From the NCBI GenBank assembly GCA_945873675.1, contig CAMCEP010000035.1, positions 1 to 15,518 of the forward strand: a stretch of 15,518 bases of DNA. Reading direction: 5' to 3'. Positions 14,621-15,518 of this stretch are shown piece by piece (the first letter of the stretch is position 1; the number at the start of each line of letters is the position of its first letter). A program made the position numbers and the translations under genes. This stretch comes from Asaia bogorensis. GTDB taxonomy: Bacteria; Pseudomonadota; Alphaproteobacteria; Acetobacterales; Acetobacteraceae. Under the pieces are notes generated by a model. That model saw only the letters and a list, made by a program, of their open reading frames with translations. It was not told the origin of the DNA and did no database searches.

Positions 14621-14642
14621 GTGGGGCTCCCCGGATGGGTAC
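14621..14642 (-). repeat. IS66 terminal inverted repeat, tnpA side
   Basis: Read inward (minus strand) it begins GTACCCATCCGGGG. It differs from the other end at 4 of 22 positions. Confidence 0.88.
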
Positions 14643-14650
14643 GAAGTTGG
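14643..14650 (+). repeat. Target-site duplication, right copy (GAAGTTGG)
   Basis: Exact copy of 12034-12041, directly abutting the tnpA-side terminal repeat. Confidence 0.93.
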
Positions 14651-14992
14651 TGCCCATGCCGGTCGTAATGCCGCGTCGCAGCGCCTGTCGGTGAGCGCGC
14701 CGCTGATCGCGGGCGGCGAGCCTCGCATTGAACTGATTGGCCACCTGACGGCGCTGCTTCGTGCTGGTGGTGCTGAGGGTTTGCCTGTGATCCGACATGC
14801 AAAAAGCCCACTGGCGGTTGCCAATAGCCTTGTGTGTTTGGTTCGGCATTGGTTGATGCGGGGACACGTAAACGACGCAGGCGGTTTGTTACCGCGGCCA
14901 TTTGAGGGCTTAGTCGCAGTCACGCTCCCGCCTAAGCGAAGTGCTGTTCGCACCCAGTCCTTACAGGCCGCTTGGGGCTAAGGGCTTCTGAC
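14651..14992. other. Unassigned stretch between IS66 and the Fic gene
   Basis: Before the IS66 insertion this was continuous with the phosphodiesterase downstream region. On the plus strand a frame is open from inside the target duplication to TAA 14979-14981 (with an ATG-like start at 14691, 96 codons: PLIAGGEPRIELIGHLTALL and so on). On the minus strand other frames are open as well, as expected of GC-rich DNA. None resembles a family I know, none has a good ribosome site, and no RNA gene is evident. A small orphan gene on the plus strand cannot be excluded. Confidence 0.3.
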
Positions 14993-15518
14993 TCAGCCTG
15001 ACTGCGGTCTCGCACCATCGATCTTGAGCCAATAACGCGTATGCCGACGCTCCCCCGTGCGAGTTAGCGCCCCCTTCACGACCAGATCAGCCAAGTCCCG
15101 GGTGGCTGTGGCTGGAGACGCGCCGGTGATGGCCATGTAGTTTTCCGCGCTCAATCCGCCCTTGAAGCCCTCAACCCCCTCCCTGAACATTCGCGCCAGT
15201 ACTTTCTCCTGACGCTCATTGAGACTGCCGAGGAGCCGATCGTAGAGGCGCGTCTTGGCGATGAGAAAGTCCACCAGACGCAACGCATAGGCCTGGGCAT
15301 CGAGGACCGTCTCCCCAAAATACTCAAGCCAAGCGGTGACCTCCAGCTCCTTGTTACTCTGTTCCAACATGACGTAGTAGCGCTTGCGGTCATACTGAAT
15401 GGTCTGCGACAGCGCCAACAGGGCTGGTTCACCCAACCCCTGAGACAATGCCATCTCGGATATCGCCCGGCCGATACGGCCATTCCCGTCCTCGAACGGG
15501 TGGATGCACACAAAATAG
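14993..15518 (-). CDS. Fic-family protein, C-terminal part (runs out of the window)
   Basis: The last 175 residues of a Fic-domain protein, whose start lies beyond the right edge. The frame is open to the window end (YFV before the motif), so an apparent GTG start at 15511 is only a Val codon. The active-site motif IHPFEDGNGRIGR is fully conserved (catalytic His, the Asp/Glu metal ligand, GNGR phosphate loop), so AMP-transfer onto a target hydroxyl is expected. Behind the Fic core, LNERQEKVLARMF and then ITGASPATATRDLADLVVKG form a C-terminal winged helix, common in stand-alone chromosomal Fic proteins. The inhibitory helix motif cannot be seen because the N-terminus is missing, so its autoinhibition class is unknown. 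Confidence 0.92.
   Translation of the reverse strand, partial: YFVCIHPFEDGNGRIGRAISEMALSQGLGEPALLALSQTIQYDRKRYYVMLEQSNKELEVTAWLEYFGETVLDAQAYALRLVDFLIAKTRLYDRLLGSLNERQEKVLARMFREGVEGFKGGLSAENYMAITGASPATATRDLADLVVKGALTRTGERRHTRYWLKIDGARPQSG

Larger units (their letters stand above)
12042..14642 (-). mobile_element. IS66-family insertion sequence, 2601 bp
   Basis: A structurally complete IS66 element with tnpA, tnpB and tnpC transcribed leftward. Terminal inverted repeats are 12042-12063 and 14621-14642, beginning GTAACCATCC and GTACCCATCC when each is read inward, with 18 of 22 positions matching. The perfect 8-bp flanking duplication shows simple, probably fairly recent transposition with no later rearrangement at either end. 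Length and gene order are standard. A single-base loss in tnpC probably makes it non-autonomous. It landed 24 bp after the phosphodiesterase stop codon, so no recognisable gene was broken. Confidence 0.95.

Noticed and set aside
1..15518. CRISPR array, tRNA, rRNA, phage or toxin-antitoxin modules
   Set aside because: I found no regularly spaced repeats, no cloverleaf-like segment and no phage or antitoxin genes. The Fic protein alone is not enough to call a toxin-antitoxin pair because its N-terminus and neighbour lie outside the window.

Overview
The window looks like an accessory segment from a GC-rich proteobacterium. An alphaproteobacterium of the Acetobacteraceae type (Roseomonas/Acidiphilium-like) is my best guess, with Burkholderiales as the alternative. 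The reasons are several orphan Bug/TctC-type solute receptors, frequent GTG starts, and an insertion-sequence mix (IS66, IS3, IS6, IS21, IS256) typical of such genomes. This is inference, since no rRNA or other phylogenetic marker is present.

Positions 1-1911 hold a receptor gene (136-1110) followed 6 nt later by an SDR dehydrogenase (1117-1911). Positions 1966-3780 are a scrap yard. An IS3-family element has its orfA split by fragments of an FtsH-type protease, an amidase and an AtzH/DUF3225 gene. Its orfB has no frameshift but carries three in-frame TAG codons and has lost the catalytic Glu.

Positions 4059-8619 are a small-molecule uptake and catabolism cluster arranged as two similar convergent pairs: receptor 2 facing alpha/beta hydrolase 1, and receptor 3 facing alpha/beta hydrolase 2, with a second SDR between them. 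Hydrolase 1 has Lys where the serine nucleophile should be. Its operon partner SDR lacks both the Ser and the Lys of the SDR active site. Hydrolase 2 keeps its nucleophile serine. No TctA/TctB membrane subunits are present, so the receptors must work with a transporter elsewhere or have another role.

Positions 8778-10817 carry IS21, IS256 and IS6 scraps around an intact DUF808/YedI-type membrane protein gene (9437-10381), which has IS6 fragments in the same orientation on both sides. A secreted glycerophosphodiester phosphodiesterase follows (11064-12017). Just downstream is an IS66 element (12042-14642) with imperfect 22-bp terminal repeats and a perfect 8-bp target duplication GAAGTTGG. It is structurally complete except for a one-base frameshift in tnpC. 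The right edge holds a Fic-family protein gene that runs out of the window.

The receptor, SDR and hydrolase genes probably serve uptake and ring- or ester-type catabolism of an organic acid or amide, but the substrate cannot be read from the sequence. The strongest observations are the paired active-site substitutions, the duplicated convergent receptor/hydrolase module, and the exactly delimited IS66 insertion.
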